Assembly (NCBI GenBank): GCA_030762175.1
Contig: CM060831.1
Location: 141,425,001 to 141,489,000, forward strand
Source: Metallyticus violacea
Taxonomy: Eukaryota > Arthropoda > Insecta > Mantodea > Metallyticidae
DNA: 64,000 nucleotides
Direction of reading: 5' to 3'
The notes below the pieces were generated by a model. That model saw only the letters and a program-made list of their open reading frames with translations, was not told where the DNA came from and ran no database searches. Every line of letters begins with the position of its first letter. Position 1 is the first letter of the stretch. Shown in pieces: positions 1 through 9,595 of this stretch. The translations under genes and the position numbers were made by a program.

Positions 1-155
1 AACTACTACTACCACTACTACTACAACTACTACAACTACTACTACTATTACTACTACTACCACTGCTACTACTACTGCTACTACAACTACTACTACTATT
101 ACTACTACTACTACTACTACTACTCTACTACTACTACAATTACTGCTACTACTAT

Positions 156-187
<32 letters not shown>

Positions 188-297
188 TCACCACTACTAT
201 TACTACTACTACTTCTGCTACTACTATTACTACTACTAATACTATCACCACTACTACAACTACTATTACTACTACAACTACTACTACTACAACTACA

Positions 298-350
<53 letters not shown>

Positions 351-470
351 AACTACAACTACTGCTACTACTATTACTACTACTAATACTATCACCATTA
401 CTATTACTACTACTATTACTACTACCACTACTACCACTGTTACTACTACCACTATTACTGCTACTACTTT
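1..470. repeat. (ACT)n trinucleotide microsatellite with interruptions
   Basis: About 470 bases of ACT/TAC triplets, with scattered variants such as ATT, ACC and GCT, ending where the sequence turns into 'tttgctttatc'. The array begins at the window edge, so it probably continues to the left. The bottom strand can be read as a valine-rich open frame, but that is a by-product of the repeat and not a gene. Confidence 0.97.
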
Positions 471-944
471 GCTTTATCTCTTTATTACTATATCTCTCCG
501 CCTTTTTTAACCCTTCGTTTTGTCTGCATTGATCTCGCGAAATCTGTAGATTGTGAACTGAATACTTAGTTGTAAGTCTGTAGGGATGAATGAAAGGAAC
601 ATACATATTTTATAAAAAAATATAATACAATGCAAATAAAAATACAACAGTTCGTCTGTACTGAGAAACTATGTCACGTTTCTCAGATATTCCATGAATT
701 GGCTACATCAATTATGATTTTTAATGGTTTTAGTACTGGTCAAACTATAGGGGAAAAATCACATTTCCACTTAAACTAATATGGAAATTATATATAAACA
801 TACAAAAATACATACAAAAATTGAAAGAAGTTTCATTATAAATGACACGCACACAGCTGGATTCAATCAAAAAATTTCCCTCCAATTCTCTCCCGAGTTA
901 TCAGCCTTTAGACCTGAGCTGTTTCACTTTCATCAGAAATGTGT
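471..944. other. AT-rich spacer, nothing recognised
   Basis: No open frame, repeat copy or RNA-like structure is seen between the microsatellite and the first LINE fragment. Confidence 0.6.
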
Positions 945-1160
945 CTAATCTCTCCTCGCCTTCCTTGCCTGCCTGCAGAGCCTAACATGACCATCTCCTT
1001 TGTGCGATTCCGTAAAGGATTGCGGTAGATACTTTTCTCTGCATTCTTCCGTACCTTTACATTCAGCCAGTATATGTGTCCATGAGTCCCCCTGCTCACA
1101 GAAAAGGCAAATTCTTTGATCACATTCGTCAGTGATCTTAATTCTAGTCTGAATCACACG
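945..1160 (-). pseudogene. LINE (non-LTR retrotransposon) C-terminal zinc-knuckle fragment
   Basis: The bottom strand reads through a cysteine/histidine cluster, CLFC, then seven residues, then HILAEC, giving C-x2-C-x7-H-x4-C. This arrangement is typical of the extreme C-terminus of LINE ORF2 proteins, just after the reverse transcriptase, where it is thought to bind nucleic acid. The line before it (basic, with R/K and T) also fits that tail. Only about 70 codons survive and the reading frame slips to a neighbouring frame near 1120. No reverse-transcriptase core is present here. A chance cysteine cluster is the alternative, but the same motif recurs in clearer LINE remnants at 14.5, 16.4 and 46.7 kb. 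Confidence 0.5.
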
Positions 1161-2106
1161 AGCCCCTCCTCTGGTGTATTACTCCATCGCACATTCCAAG
1201 TTTAGCTCCGATTGTACTTCCACAAAATCCTCTCTCTGCATTAAAAAAAGTTGAAAGAAAATAGAGAAGAAAATAAACAGAGAATGTTGTAAGAATAGAA
1301 AATACTGATAGATGATGTAACAACAGCGGACGTTCTGTTCGACAATTTGCAATATATCTTCTGTAACACACTAGCAGTCATCCACCTCATGTACTCTGCG
1401 CTTGTCTCTGTCCGCAGCATCGTGCAAGACACGGGAAACACATCTGCAATGTATGGCACCTGCTGACGACCCGCTAGCAAACACAGTTACACAGAATACT
1501 CCACGAGGAGATCTAATTTTTTGTTTGCCTATTTTAATGTATCCCAGCTGTGTTTGTTCTTTATTGGTTTGCCTTGTTGCTTTAGTTTAGTTTATTTATA
1601 TAGTCTTATGTTTGTTTACCTATCTCAGTTTATTCATTTCTGCTAATGCTCTAATTTGCAGCTGTGTGACATTTCTTTTCTTATTCCAGTTTGTCTAACA
1701 GAAAAATTAGTTTAGATAATTTACTATAGGGTTCGTCTGTACTCGAATGAAACCTGCATTGTAGTTTATTATCAATTCAGAATTCTAAAAAGTTAACATC
1801 AATGACAATTTCCATATTAAGTATAAATCGAAATGTGATTTGTCCCCCGGAATTAAGAATGATTTGGCTAGTACTAAAAACACCAAAAATGATGATTAAT
1901 TTAGCTAATTACTGGAATGTATGATATACGTGACATAGTCAATATTTATGTTTGTCTATTTAAGTAGTCAAATTCCAGATCGTATTAGCAACTATAAATA
2001 AAAAGGGGTCAAGTATAGTTTTTGGAGATACGCGAATAGTAATATGTAATAAAGCAGAACATATACCGTTATTTTGAACAACCTGTTTCCTGCCAATTAA
2101 ATAACC
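1161..2106. other. AT-rich spacer, nothing recognised
   Basis: Several short open frames of 60-80 codons occur on both strands, but none has recognisable motifs or a plausible start context. Confidence 0.55.
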
Positions 2107-2302
2107 GGCAAAAATTTACTACCTTTCCCCTAGTACCGTAAAACACAGCTGTTTTAATAATCTTTGATGAGAAAGACAGTCGAGAGCCTTCGATGACCAA
2201 TGTAATAAAATAATTGTGCAATTGTTTATGGCAGATTTCCCTTTGCGGAAGTCTGCTAACAAATCAAATTTTTCAAAATGGTCTACTAGTTTGTTCAGCT
2301 TG
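2107..2302 (-). pseudogene. LINE reverse-transcriptase fragment
   Basis: The bottom strand encodes a short stretch with the two hallmarks of the N-terminal half of LINE reverse transcriptases: an FRKGKS block matching the family's 'GFRkgrST' motif, and SKALDCLSHQRLL matching 'SKAFDcvnHelLL' (the first catalytic aspartate region). It lies in one frame without stops for about 62 codons and is cut on its upstream side exactly where a SINE-C copy begins. The YADD catalytic box and all other domains are missing, so this is a dead fragment. The clade cannot be set; a Jockey- or CR1-like element is plausible. Confidence 0.7.
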
Positions 2303-2600
2303 ATCACCTCGGTGGTCTAGTGGTTAGCGTTGCTGACTGCTGGCCGGGAGGCCTGGATTCCATTCCCAGTACCTACTTAGGAGTTTTCAAGTTAGGGAGG
2401 TCTAGAATGGGGTCCATCCAGCCTCGTGAGAACAATTCAGAAGCTGCCTGATGGAAAGGTGGCAAACTTCGATCACGAAAGCCGCGTGATGGGCGGAGTG
2501 CCAGCATGTTAATGACATATCACCTTGCAATACTGCCCTCTATCAGTGAAGTCGTAAGACGGAGGTAGAGGAAGTAGAGGTCGCTGCGGTAGGCCAAGGC
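2303..2600 (+). mobile_element. SINE-C copy 1 (tRNA-derived)
   Basis: The first ~70 bases form a tRNA-like head: an A box around 'TGGTCTAGTGGTTAGCG' and a decayed B box 'GGATTCCATTCC'. The body contains 'GGGGTCCAYCCARCCTCGTGAG', shared in order with a second copy at 43.2 kb. The A-box region looks most like tRNA-Glu, but that ancestry is tentative. The 3' boundary is uncertain. Such elements are transcribed by RNA polymerase III from the internal boxes and copied by LINE enzymes. Confidence 0.8.
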
Positions 2601-2995
2601 TCATCCTAGACTGTTGGTACAACTTAAATTATTCAAACATTTGCGAAAATGTTGATAGAGATTAAATGGGCAGATAATTGGTGGCATCTTCAATGCTTCT
2701 CCTTTAGAATATTTGAATTCTTAAGTAGGTACATCTAAAAACAGCTTGATATAAACATTAATAGTAAACGCCAGCAGATGCATGTAGACAAAAGATAAAA
2801 CTCATTAATAAAAATTATTAATATTAAAGTCTTGGTTTTTGGAATTTCTAAGACATATGTCCTGATTATAAATTTCTTGGGCGCTATGCAAATGGTCCCA
2901 AATCCTCTGTGCGTATCAAACTGTATATTATATAATTTAATTGATGATTTTATTCTTATCTCTTCCTTTCATAGTATCCGGCCTCTAATCACAGC

Positions 2996-3283
2996 GTCGG
3001 TCCTGGTAGTGGTGTAGTGGTAACCATACTTGTCTCCTAAACCCAAGATCGCGGGTTCAAACCCGGCCAGGATCGATGGATTTTTTCGGGCGTAAAAATC
3101 CTAAAAATGCTTCGGAAGGGAAGTAAAGCCGTGGGTCCCGTATCGTACATTACGGCACGAAAAAGAACCTCAAGCCTGAAAAAAGAGGCCTCTGAATCAA
3201 ATTTGTCGGCCTGAATTGAATGGGACGCTGATGACCTGAGATGTTACAGGGCGTCCTTAAATAAACCAAATAAAAAAATCAAA
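2996..3283 (+). mobile_element. SINE-A copy 1 (tRNA-derived), full length with target-site duplication
   Basis: Begins with a tRNA-like head, 'GGTGTAGTGGTAACCATAC' for the A box and 'GGGTTCAAACCCGGCC' for the B box, with a CCTCCTAAA anticodon-loop-like stretch resembling tRNA-Arg(CCT). The body has the family marks 'GATTTTTTCGGGCGTAAAAA', 'CGGAAGGGAAGTAAAGCC' and 'GGGACGCTGATGACCTGAGA' and ends in an A-rich tail. A 12 bp direct repeat TCTAATCACAGC sits on both sides (2984-2995 and 3284-3295) and is the target-site duplication of LINE-assisted insertion. Eight copies of this family occur in the window. Confidence 0.95.
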
Positions 3284-3295
3284 TCTAATCACAGC

Positions 3296-4113
3296 TAAGA
3301 TTTTTTTTATTTTCTATATCATGTACTACCTGTTGCATCTTACACCCTCCAGTTTTTACTATCGGCATCGTACGACACTTTCTCTTGCTCCTCATAAAGT
3401 TATATTGTGTCGAAGTTTAGCTTATTGTAAAACTTTGTATTACACTGTAGTTATTAACAATAATTAAACAGAGTGGAGTGCTCACTTTATGCCTTGATTG
3501 TCCCGGTTTTCTATAACATATAAGTGAGCAACTGTTGAAGCTCATTACACCATAACGATCCAAGAACTAATAACGTGTTGTGGTTAATGGATGGGCTGGG
3601 AGTGCAAAAGTCCATATAGAGAGATTGCAAAATGGCGGCCCCACGGATCCCTTGTTTGGAAATAGGGCGGTGCCTATCGTGTGCTCACCCAACCCATTTC
3701 ACCTGACCCCTCTTCTGTACACACATTCGTTGATTTGATTTTCTAAAAGAGCAAAGTGTATCGATGCACAGGCCACAAGCAGTTCAAATAACAAATTTTG
3801 ATGCACTTTGTAACGGCCTGGCTTGATGGCCATCCAACCAGCAGATAATAAAGCGGTTTGCCATGTGATTTTTAATGTTCTTCGCTTGAATGGAAACATG
3901 GTAAACTTTGCGATTCCAATTAAAAATAATTCCGTTTTTGGATATTGGCAGCGCATTTATTACTGTAATTCGCAAATGCATTGTAATTTATTGTTAGGTG
4001 CCCGTCATGAGAAGAATGTCTTTAGATATTTTCCAACCTAAGTTGCCACTCAAAAGTTCCTCATAAATACTCGTTCTTTTTGTTTCAGTTTTATATTTTA
4101 AAAGTTTATATAA
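3296..4113. other. Unassigned region with GC-richer patch
   Basis: Mostly AT-rich, but 3590-3720 is noticeably richer in G and C and contains 'AAAATGGCGGCCCCACGG'. A 72-codon open frame on the top strand (3823-4041) and an 85-codon one on the bottom strand (3699-3956) overlap here. Neither has a motif I recognise. It could be an exon, an old transposon or neither. Confidence 0.3.
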
Positions 4114-4115
4114 TA

Positions 4116-5438
4116 CAGGGTTACTCTAAATGATTGTCGGGAGTTCCTGAATTTTTTTTAGAAAACGTGGAAACCATACCATTTTTATTGTTGCAGTAAC
4201 GGTTAGACAAACTGTCAAAGTTTTGTTTTGCATCAACTGTAATGACATCTACCACCAGATGGCAGTAACAGAAGTGTTTAACAAAATGGTGGTTTGCGGT
4301 AAGGAAAAAGCTTTTTGTACTCTTGAATATCATCAACAACGATCCGTTGCCATAGTCAAGCGCCATTTTCGGACAAAATAGGAGAAGGAGCCTCCTTCCG
4401 ACAATTCTATTCGCAGATGGTACGCACAATTTGTGGACACAGGTTGTTTGTGCAAAGGCAAAAGCAGTGGACGTCCCGCTGTGTCAGAAGCGGATGAGAA
4501 TCGGATTAGGGACGTTTATCTCCGCAGTCCTAAGAAATCAACTACGAGATGTAGCAGGGAACTGCAAGTTCCTCGAACCACAGCATGGCGTGTGTTACGA
4601 AGGCGCCTAAAGGTAAAGCCATATCGCCTATAATTCGTCAAGCTCTAACAGCTAATCACAAAGCCCTACGTTTCAACTTTTGCATGGCACTGCAGGAATA
4701 TTTTGAAGAAGATGATGCTTTTCTTGACAGATTAGTTTTCAGTGACAAAGCTACTTTTCATGTGAATGGAAAGGTGAACAAGCAAAACGTTCGCATTTGA
4801 AGTACAACGAACCCCATTGTTATGTGCAACATTTGCGAGACTCTCCTAAGGTGAATGTATTCTGTGCCGTTTCAAACACGAAGGTCTACGGCCCGTTCTT
4901 CTTCAATGTACAGACAGTGACAGGGCTGACTTACCTGGACATGCTGTCACCCCAGTTGAGTGACGACAGGGACGATTACGTACTGCAACAGGATGGTGCA
5001 CCACCTCATTTCCACAGGGAGGTCAGAGCATTTTTAAACCAAGAACTTCCACAACGATGGATGGGACGCGGAACGGAAGGTTATCTGATGCTCTTACCCT
5101 TTCCACCACGTTCACCAGATCTTACACCATGCGATTTCTTCCTATGGAGATATGTTAAAGATCAAGTATTTGTTCCTCCTCTACCGGTGGATATTCAGGC
5201 AGCGCATCCGAGCCGCCTTCGAAACCATCACCGTTGCCATGTTGACTCGTGTGTGGGAAGAGATGGACTATCGAGTAGATGTGTGTAGAGTTACAAAAGG
5301 CGCACATATCGAGCGTTTGTAATGTATGTAAAAAAACTTTGAGTTACAGTATACAATAAAATAAGATTCATATTCCTAAGTCAATTGCATTGTGAGTTAT
5401 GAATTTTCGTAACCCCTAAATCATTTAGAATAACCCTG
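4116..5438 (+). mobile_element. Complete but dead mariner-type transposon, DD41D-like
   Basis: The ends are 20 bp terminal inverted repeats, CAGGGTTACTCTAAATGATT on the left and its complement on the right with one mismatch. The element is flanked by TA on each side (4114-4115, 5439-5440), the target duplication of the Tc1/mariner superfamily. Its length, 1323 bp, fits an intact element with a single transposase gene. The transposase inside is interrupted, so it cannot move itself. The spacing between its second and third catalytic acids is longer than in classic mariner, which suggests the DD41D ('rosa'-like) group. Confidence 0.88.
4285..5322 (+). pseudogene. Transposase of the 4.1-5.4 kb DD41D-like element, frameshifted
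   Basis: Cut-and-paste transposase remnant. The start is taken at the ATG of MVVCGKEK. In order: a helix-turn-helix region (SIRRWYAQF, then GRPAVSEADENRIR), the first catalytic motif SDKATFH (about 4742), the second QQDGAPPH (about 4986), and the third PPRSPDLTPCDFFLW (about 5110). The tail ends GAHIERL followed by a stop at 5322. The gap from QQD to the last D is about 46 residues, compared with 34 in classic mariner. At least four lesions are visible: a stop near 4379, frame changes near 4600, 4800 and 5195, and loss of the tryptophan expected after VRI. Confidence 0.88.
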
Positions 5439-5443
5439 TAAAA

Positions 5444-5948
5444 GGGTGCCAAAAACGTATTCACACTTTCACAGTAGATATCTAATTAATATATTTCAAA
5501 GTTGAACCGAAAAACAACAGTAATGTGTAGTATGATGTTCTGTAAACAGATGTGACTCACATACATTATGATAGTGTTGCTACGTGACAGGTAAATCAAG
5601 AATGAAAAAGTGAAGCCAAGATTATCGTATGATGTTCTGTAAACAGGTGTGACTCACATTGCGTTATGCTAGCGTTGCTACAACAAAATGGAGTCCAGAT
5701 TATCGTTTGAACAGCGGAAAGCAATTTTGAAGTGGTATTGGAAAACTGAGAATGTTGTTGAAGCTCAAAGGCAATGGAGACGTGTGTACAGAACAGAACC
5801 GCTCACCAGATCTAATTCCGTTAGTCTTCTACCTATGGGAAACTCCTAAGGATGTTGTATACCGTAGAAAACCAGCTCCATTGGCAGCAATTCGGAAAGA
5901 AATTGAAACGGCATGTGCTGCAATCGTGAGGACACTTCCGCAAACACG
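5444..5948 (+). mobile_element. Internally deleted transposon, family M2, copy 1
   Basis: Begins 'GGTGCCAAAAACG' four bases after the previous element. The 5' part holds two copies of a ~53 bp motif (5530-5582 and 5627-5681, both starting GTATGATGTTCTGTAAACAG). A transposase start follows at 5688 (MESRLSFEQRKAILKWYW), whose frame jumps near 5800 directly to the C-terminal part (SPDLIPLVFYLW, then KPAPLAAIRKEIE). The whole catalytic middle is therefore deleted, and the third catalytic D has changed to V. A second copy at 33.9 kb shares the 5' half. The 3' end is lost in a TG/T microsatellite. Confidence 0.75.
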
Positions 5949-5974
5949 TATGTATGTGTGTGTGTGTGCGTGCG

Positions 5975-6003
<29 letters not shown>
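5949..6003. repeat. (TG)n followed by (T)29
   Basis: A short TG tract, then a run of 29 T. It marks the eroded 3' side of the M2 element. Confidence 0.95.
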
Positions 6004-6007
<4 letters not shown>

Positions 6008-6347
6008 TTATGTAAGTTACGGGCCACAGAATGCGAATGCGTATTGGCAGAGCAGTCATAAAGGCTATGTAATTCATATGCAGTTTGCAAAAAATAGTTA
6101 ATTTGAGGAATACTTTACCGGAGAGAATATGCGTTAGTGTGTTACTCATGTTTTCGTTGTGTGCTAATTGTTTTATGCCACTACATAAAGTTGGTAATAA
6201 GCCATAAGGAATTTTCATAAATTAGTGTCCTCTTCTCCTCAGCATATTATGAACATTATATATCAAATTGTTCAGAAATGTATGTCATTCACATGAGACA
6301 AACAATTATGCCATTTTTGATCTTGATTAAAAACCATAGTAGCGTAT

Positions 6348-6572
6348 TTGTACTCTACATTTGTAAAAACGAATTCTCTCAGAGAAATGGTAAGGCAATT
6401 GGTAGAAAATGTTCCAGCAGGAGAAAATTTCCATCCAATGGCTAAAAACTTACGAGAAACAGAATCTCTCAATGAAAAGAAACATGTTCCGAACCGTCAT
6501 GTTCTTATTGAAGAAAAGTTAAATGAAATGCAGGAACTTCCTACGCAGATACCGGCAATGTATTGCCCCTGA
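6348..6572 (+). other. 74-codon open frame, not recognised
   Basis: A top-strand frame reading ...REMVRQLVENVPAGENFHPMAKNLRE..., rich in E, K and N and free of low-complexity runs, ends TGA at 6572. Codon composition looks less random than in the surrounding DNA, but no motif or splice context supports a function. It may be a piece of a transposon ORF. The surrounding 6004-7223 shows nothing else. Confidence 0.2.
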
Positions 6573-7223
6573 GGAGCATCATTTTCAACATCACTTATAG
6601 TACTCTTTAGTATTTATTATTATAAATTTTTAAATACAGTATCATTTTATGCCTAAAGTAAAAATGTAATTAGTAAAATAAAATACTAGCTTTATGAGTG
6701 GCAACTCTAAACTATTCCTTAAATGATGATAAATGAGATGACCATATTTTTCCCAGCCGAAACAACGCTTTTGAGTTTTTTGATATTGATAATGATGGAG
6801 ATTTATACACAGAGCTTTGCTGTTTGATCGCGTGATTTTGGTTGGTTGGGATGGAATATTGTTACGATATACTGCAGTATGAGAGTGAAATGCCCCCATT
6901 TACAACAAAGTGGTATGCTAATTTCATTTACTAATTTACATTTTAAACAGCAGTTAGCAAAATGTATTAATGCTTATCTCAATTTAGTCATATTATAACA
7001 AAGCGACTGATATACTTGGTAACTTACGTTACGTCGTGTTCCATTTAGTTTATTTACTGTCTGTGTGAAGTAATATGTCATGTCAGTAATTAAAATAGCT
7101 GTTTTATACATCCAATGTTGAATGGATATCGATTAATTCTTTGAAACAAAAGAAAACACATACAGAAATTGCTATTGTATCATTAACAAACGATGGAGAT
7201 AGTTTATAAGAATAGCATTTTTA

Positions 7224-7370
7224 GAAGTGTTTAACGCCCATTTCAACTATTGATATATCTCAGGCTGTGGACACTGATGATACATGAGGTGAAATGATAT
7301 TGACAATCTGTCGGGGAGAACAACATGGCAGGAATAGGACCTCATACCTCCCGCTTACGTGACGTAAGAC
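7224..7370 (-). mobile_element. SINE-B remnant, internally deleted
   Basis: The left side matches the SINE-B 3' region read on the bottom strand ('GTTTAACGCCC', 'GGACACTGATGATACATGA'). The right side matches the tRNA-like head ('CTCCCGCTTACG'). About 120 bases of the normal body are missing between them. This is the most decayed copy of the family. Confidence 0.75.
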
Positions 7371-7527
7371 CCAATTTAAATTTGAACATCCTGTAGAGAA
7401 ACTGAAGACAAAAATAACGTGAAAATTTGCTCATAGAAAATTGTATATCATTTAAATTCAATAAACATATTGATATTAAAGATTCATTCATAAAAATACT
7501 CCTATATATAAAATCTTCCAAATTATC

Positions 7528-7530
<3 letters not shown>

Positions 7531-7573
<43 letters not shown>
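7531..7573. repeat. (AT)n microsatellite
   Basis: About 21 uninterrupted AT units. Confidence 0.97.
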
Positions 7574-7575
<2 letters not shown>

Positions 7576-7789
7576 ACTGTAATCCAGTTGCTCGGTAGTA
7601 TAATTAGGCAACGACGTGTAATAATTCGAAGTAGGACATAATTCTTAGCAAGTATCGAAAACTTCATTAGCGTATTAACAGCCATTGTATCAGACCTGTA
7701 AGCCATGATTTAGGCTAGTAGGAAATAAATAAATGGAAAGAAGGTTTCGTTTTTGCTACTTTGTGGCTTTTCAATCGAATTTGAATTAA

Positions 7790-8075
7790 AAATGTCTGAT
7801 ATGCTGAAGATGTGGAAGCTAGTTCAAAGCCTCCTGAAATACTGGAGAAAGCTATAGAAATGACTAATAATTTATTACCTCAAAAATTGAAAAAAAAAAC
7901 TGAATGAGAAATTCATGAAGTGGAGAACAACAAAAATGAAAACACAATCAGAAAATGTATTGAGCAGTTCTTTGACCAGTTGTTAAGGAAAATGCAGCGT
8001 CTTGTCATTTTTAACAAACTATTTTATTAAATTCTACACTAAATATAAACATTGAACTGACATAACAAATGAAAA
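7790..8075 (+). pseudogene. Possible tyrosine-recombinase-like transposon ORF remnant
   Basis: Top-strand frames give KPPEILEKAIEMTNNLLP followed, after one frame change, by FMKWRTTKMKTQSENVL and then STLNI. In order and spacing these resemble the N-terminal part of insect proteins with a tyrosine-recombinase (Crypton-like) domain, where the pattern is a short N-terminal helix, 'Y..fm.W....SENV', then 'STLNI'. The R..H..R..Y catalytic half is not visible downstream. The resemblance is from memory of the family only; several stops intervene and the identification is weak. Confidence 0.3.
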
Positions 8076-8951
8076 ACTGTATCGAAACGAAGGACAGTGA
8101 ATAAGTAATATTTTAGGATGAGAGTAGAAAAAAAATGTGCTAGCTTGTTTATCTTGGGTAATGGTTCTAACAAATATAATGATGTACAAAAATCATATTC
8201 GTAAATTGAAGGTTACTTTTCGTAGTAAAAACTTCAACAATAAAACTGAGATAATTAAACCTTTCGAAGAATTATAATTTTGGAAAAATTAGGAAAACCA
8301 AAAAACTAACAAGGAACAGAAATCTTGAAATGAATAACAAATTAATACCGTTCGTTGAAATCATGAAATAACACTGCAAACTGACTCGTATTCTCCAACT
8401 GCACAAGAAGTGGATATGTAAGAATGAAATGGTTGACAAAAGAGTTCTTATAAAGGAAGTAGAAATCGTTTTTCGTGTAATATCAAAAGGAGTCTTGGTT
8501 ACGGTAGAAAAAGAAGAAAGAGTTGAAAAGTGACAACAGAAGAGGACAAATACCAGGAAAGGAGCAGCAATTAAAACCTTTTTCTCGTTCAAAACGTTCG
8601 ACAAAAATTTCCCATGTTTTCTAAGTTCACACTAGTCTTGGAGAAAACAAGACTTCATCAATGAAAGAAAAAGACGATGAAAATACTGATAGCTTCTAGC
8701 TTTCTTGTGTTAAAGGGGATGTAAATTGCAGATTACAGAAATAGTGTAGGTATGTGTAATGCTTTCTGTAGACTCTTTTCTAAAGTTTGGAATGTTAGTT
8801 TTTCTAAATGCTAATATATTATGCACTCTTAAATGTTACTGTGTTTATTATTAGATATTATACTCCACTTAGTGAGTTTTGAAATACTAATGTTTTTATT
8901 ATGCAATCTTCAACATTGTACCATTATTCAATCTCGATCTATATGGTGTGC
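8076..8951. other. AT-rich spacer
   Basis: A 110-codon bottom-strand frame at 8272-8604 is rich in F, S and L and looks like a chance frame through AT-rich DNA. The top strand may hold more decayed sequence of the preceding element, but no motif is readable. Confidence 0.45.
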
Positions 8952-8965
8952 TGAAATGTAAGGCA

Positions 8966-9246
8966 CGAATGAATAGTGTTTAACACCCGTTTTTGCTACA
9001 GAGGCACCACAGGCGAAGGACACTGATGGTACATGAGATGAAATGATACATTGGGAAATGATTTACTTTTAAGGAAGGAATCGTTCCAGGCCTAATTTTA
9101 GGGTACCTCCCCGGCATTTGCCATTTATGAGGACTGAGGAAAACCTGAAAAAAACCCTCAGTCAGGGAGGACGGTCCTGGCGGTATTCGAACCCAGACCT
9201 CCCGCTCACGAGTCCGCGACTTAACGACCTCGGCCACCCGTGTCAG
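8966..9246 (-). mobile_element. SINE-B copy, full length with 14 bp target-site duplication
   Basis: Bottom-strand tRNA-like head ('GTGGCCGAGG'-type A box and 'GGTTCGAATMCCGCC'-type B box, class II tRNA-Ser/Leu-like) followed by the body mark 'GGAGGTACCCTAA' and the tail 'AAACACTATTC'. Flanked by TGAAATGTAAGGCA at 8952-8965 and 9247-9260. Confidence 0.95.
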
Positions 9247-9328
9247 TGAAATGTAAGGCAGATATGTCTATTTTGCTTTGAGGAAAAAATTGTAAATAAA
9301 ACAGCATTTATGCTAGTTGAATTACTTG

Positions 9329-9584
9329 ATTTTTTAATAATGTTTAACGCCCTGATGGATGATACATGAGATAAAACTATAAACTGGGAAGGTTTTTTTT
9401 TTTAAAAAAAAGAAGGAAACGTTCCAGGCCTAAGTTTGGGGTACATCCCCTGCATTTGCCATTTATGAGAACAGAGGAAAACCTGAAAAAAAACGCAATC
9501 AGGGAAGGCGATTCTGGCAGGAATCAAACCCCAGATCTTCCGCTCACCAGTCCATGCCTTAACTACCTCGGTCATCCGTGGCAG
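9329..9584 (-). mobile_element. SINE-B copy with 11 bp target-site duplication
   Basis: A second bottom-strand SINE-B only ~70 bases from the previous one. It is more decayed in the tail region and is flanked by TGAATTACTTG at 9318-9328 and 9585-9595. The independent duplications show two separate insertions and not a tandem duplication. Confidence 0.93.
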
Positions 9585-9595
9585 TGAATTACTTG

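Noticed and set aside
120..452. 110-codon valine-rich open frame
   Set aside because: It is the bottom strand of the ACT microsatellite; a triplet repeat always gives open frames.
2996..3070. tRNA gene prediction at SINE heads (also at 53.3, 42.4, 50.5 and 58.3 kb)
   Set aside because: The A and B boxes belong to SINEs: each head is followed by the family body, a tail and, in the intact copies, a target-site duplication, and the cloverleaf is imperfect.
5829..6218. 129-codon bottom-strand frame with a poly-lysine run
   Set aside because: It reads through the T29 tract and the antisense of the M2 transposase tail.
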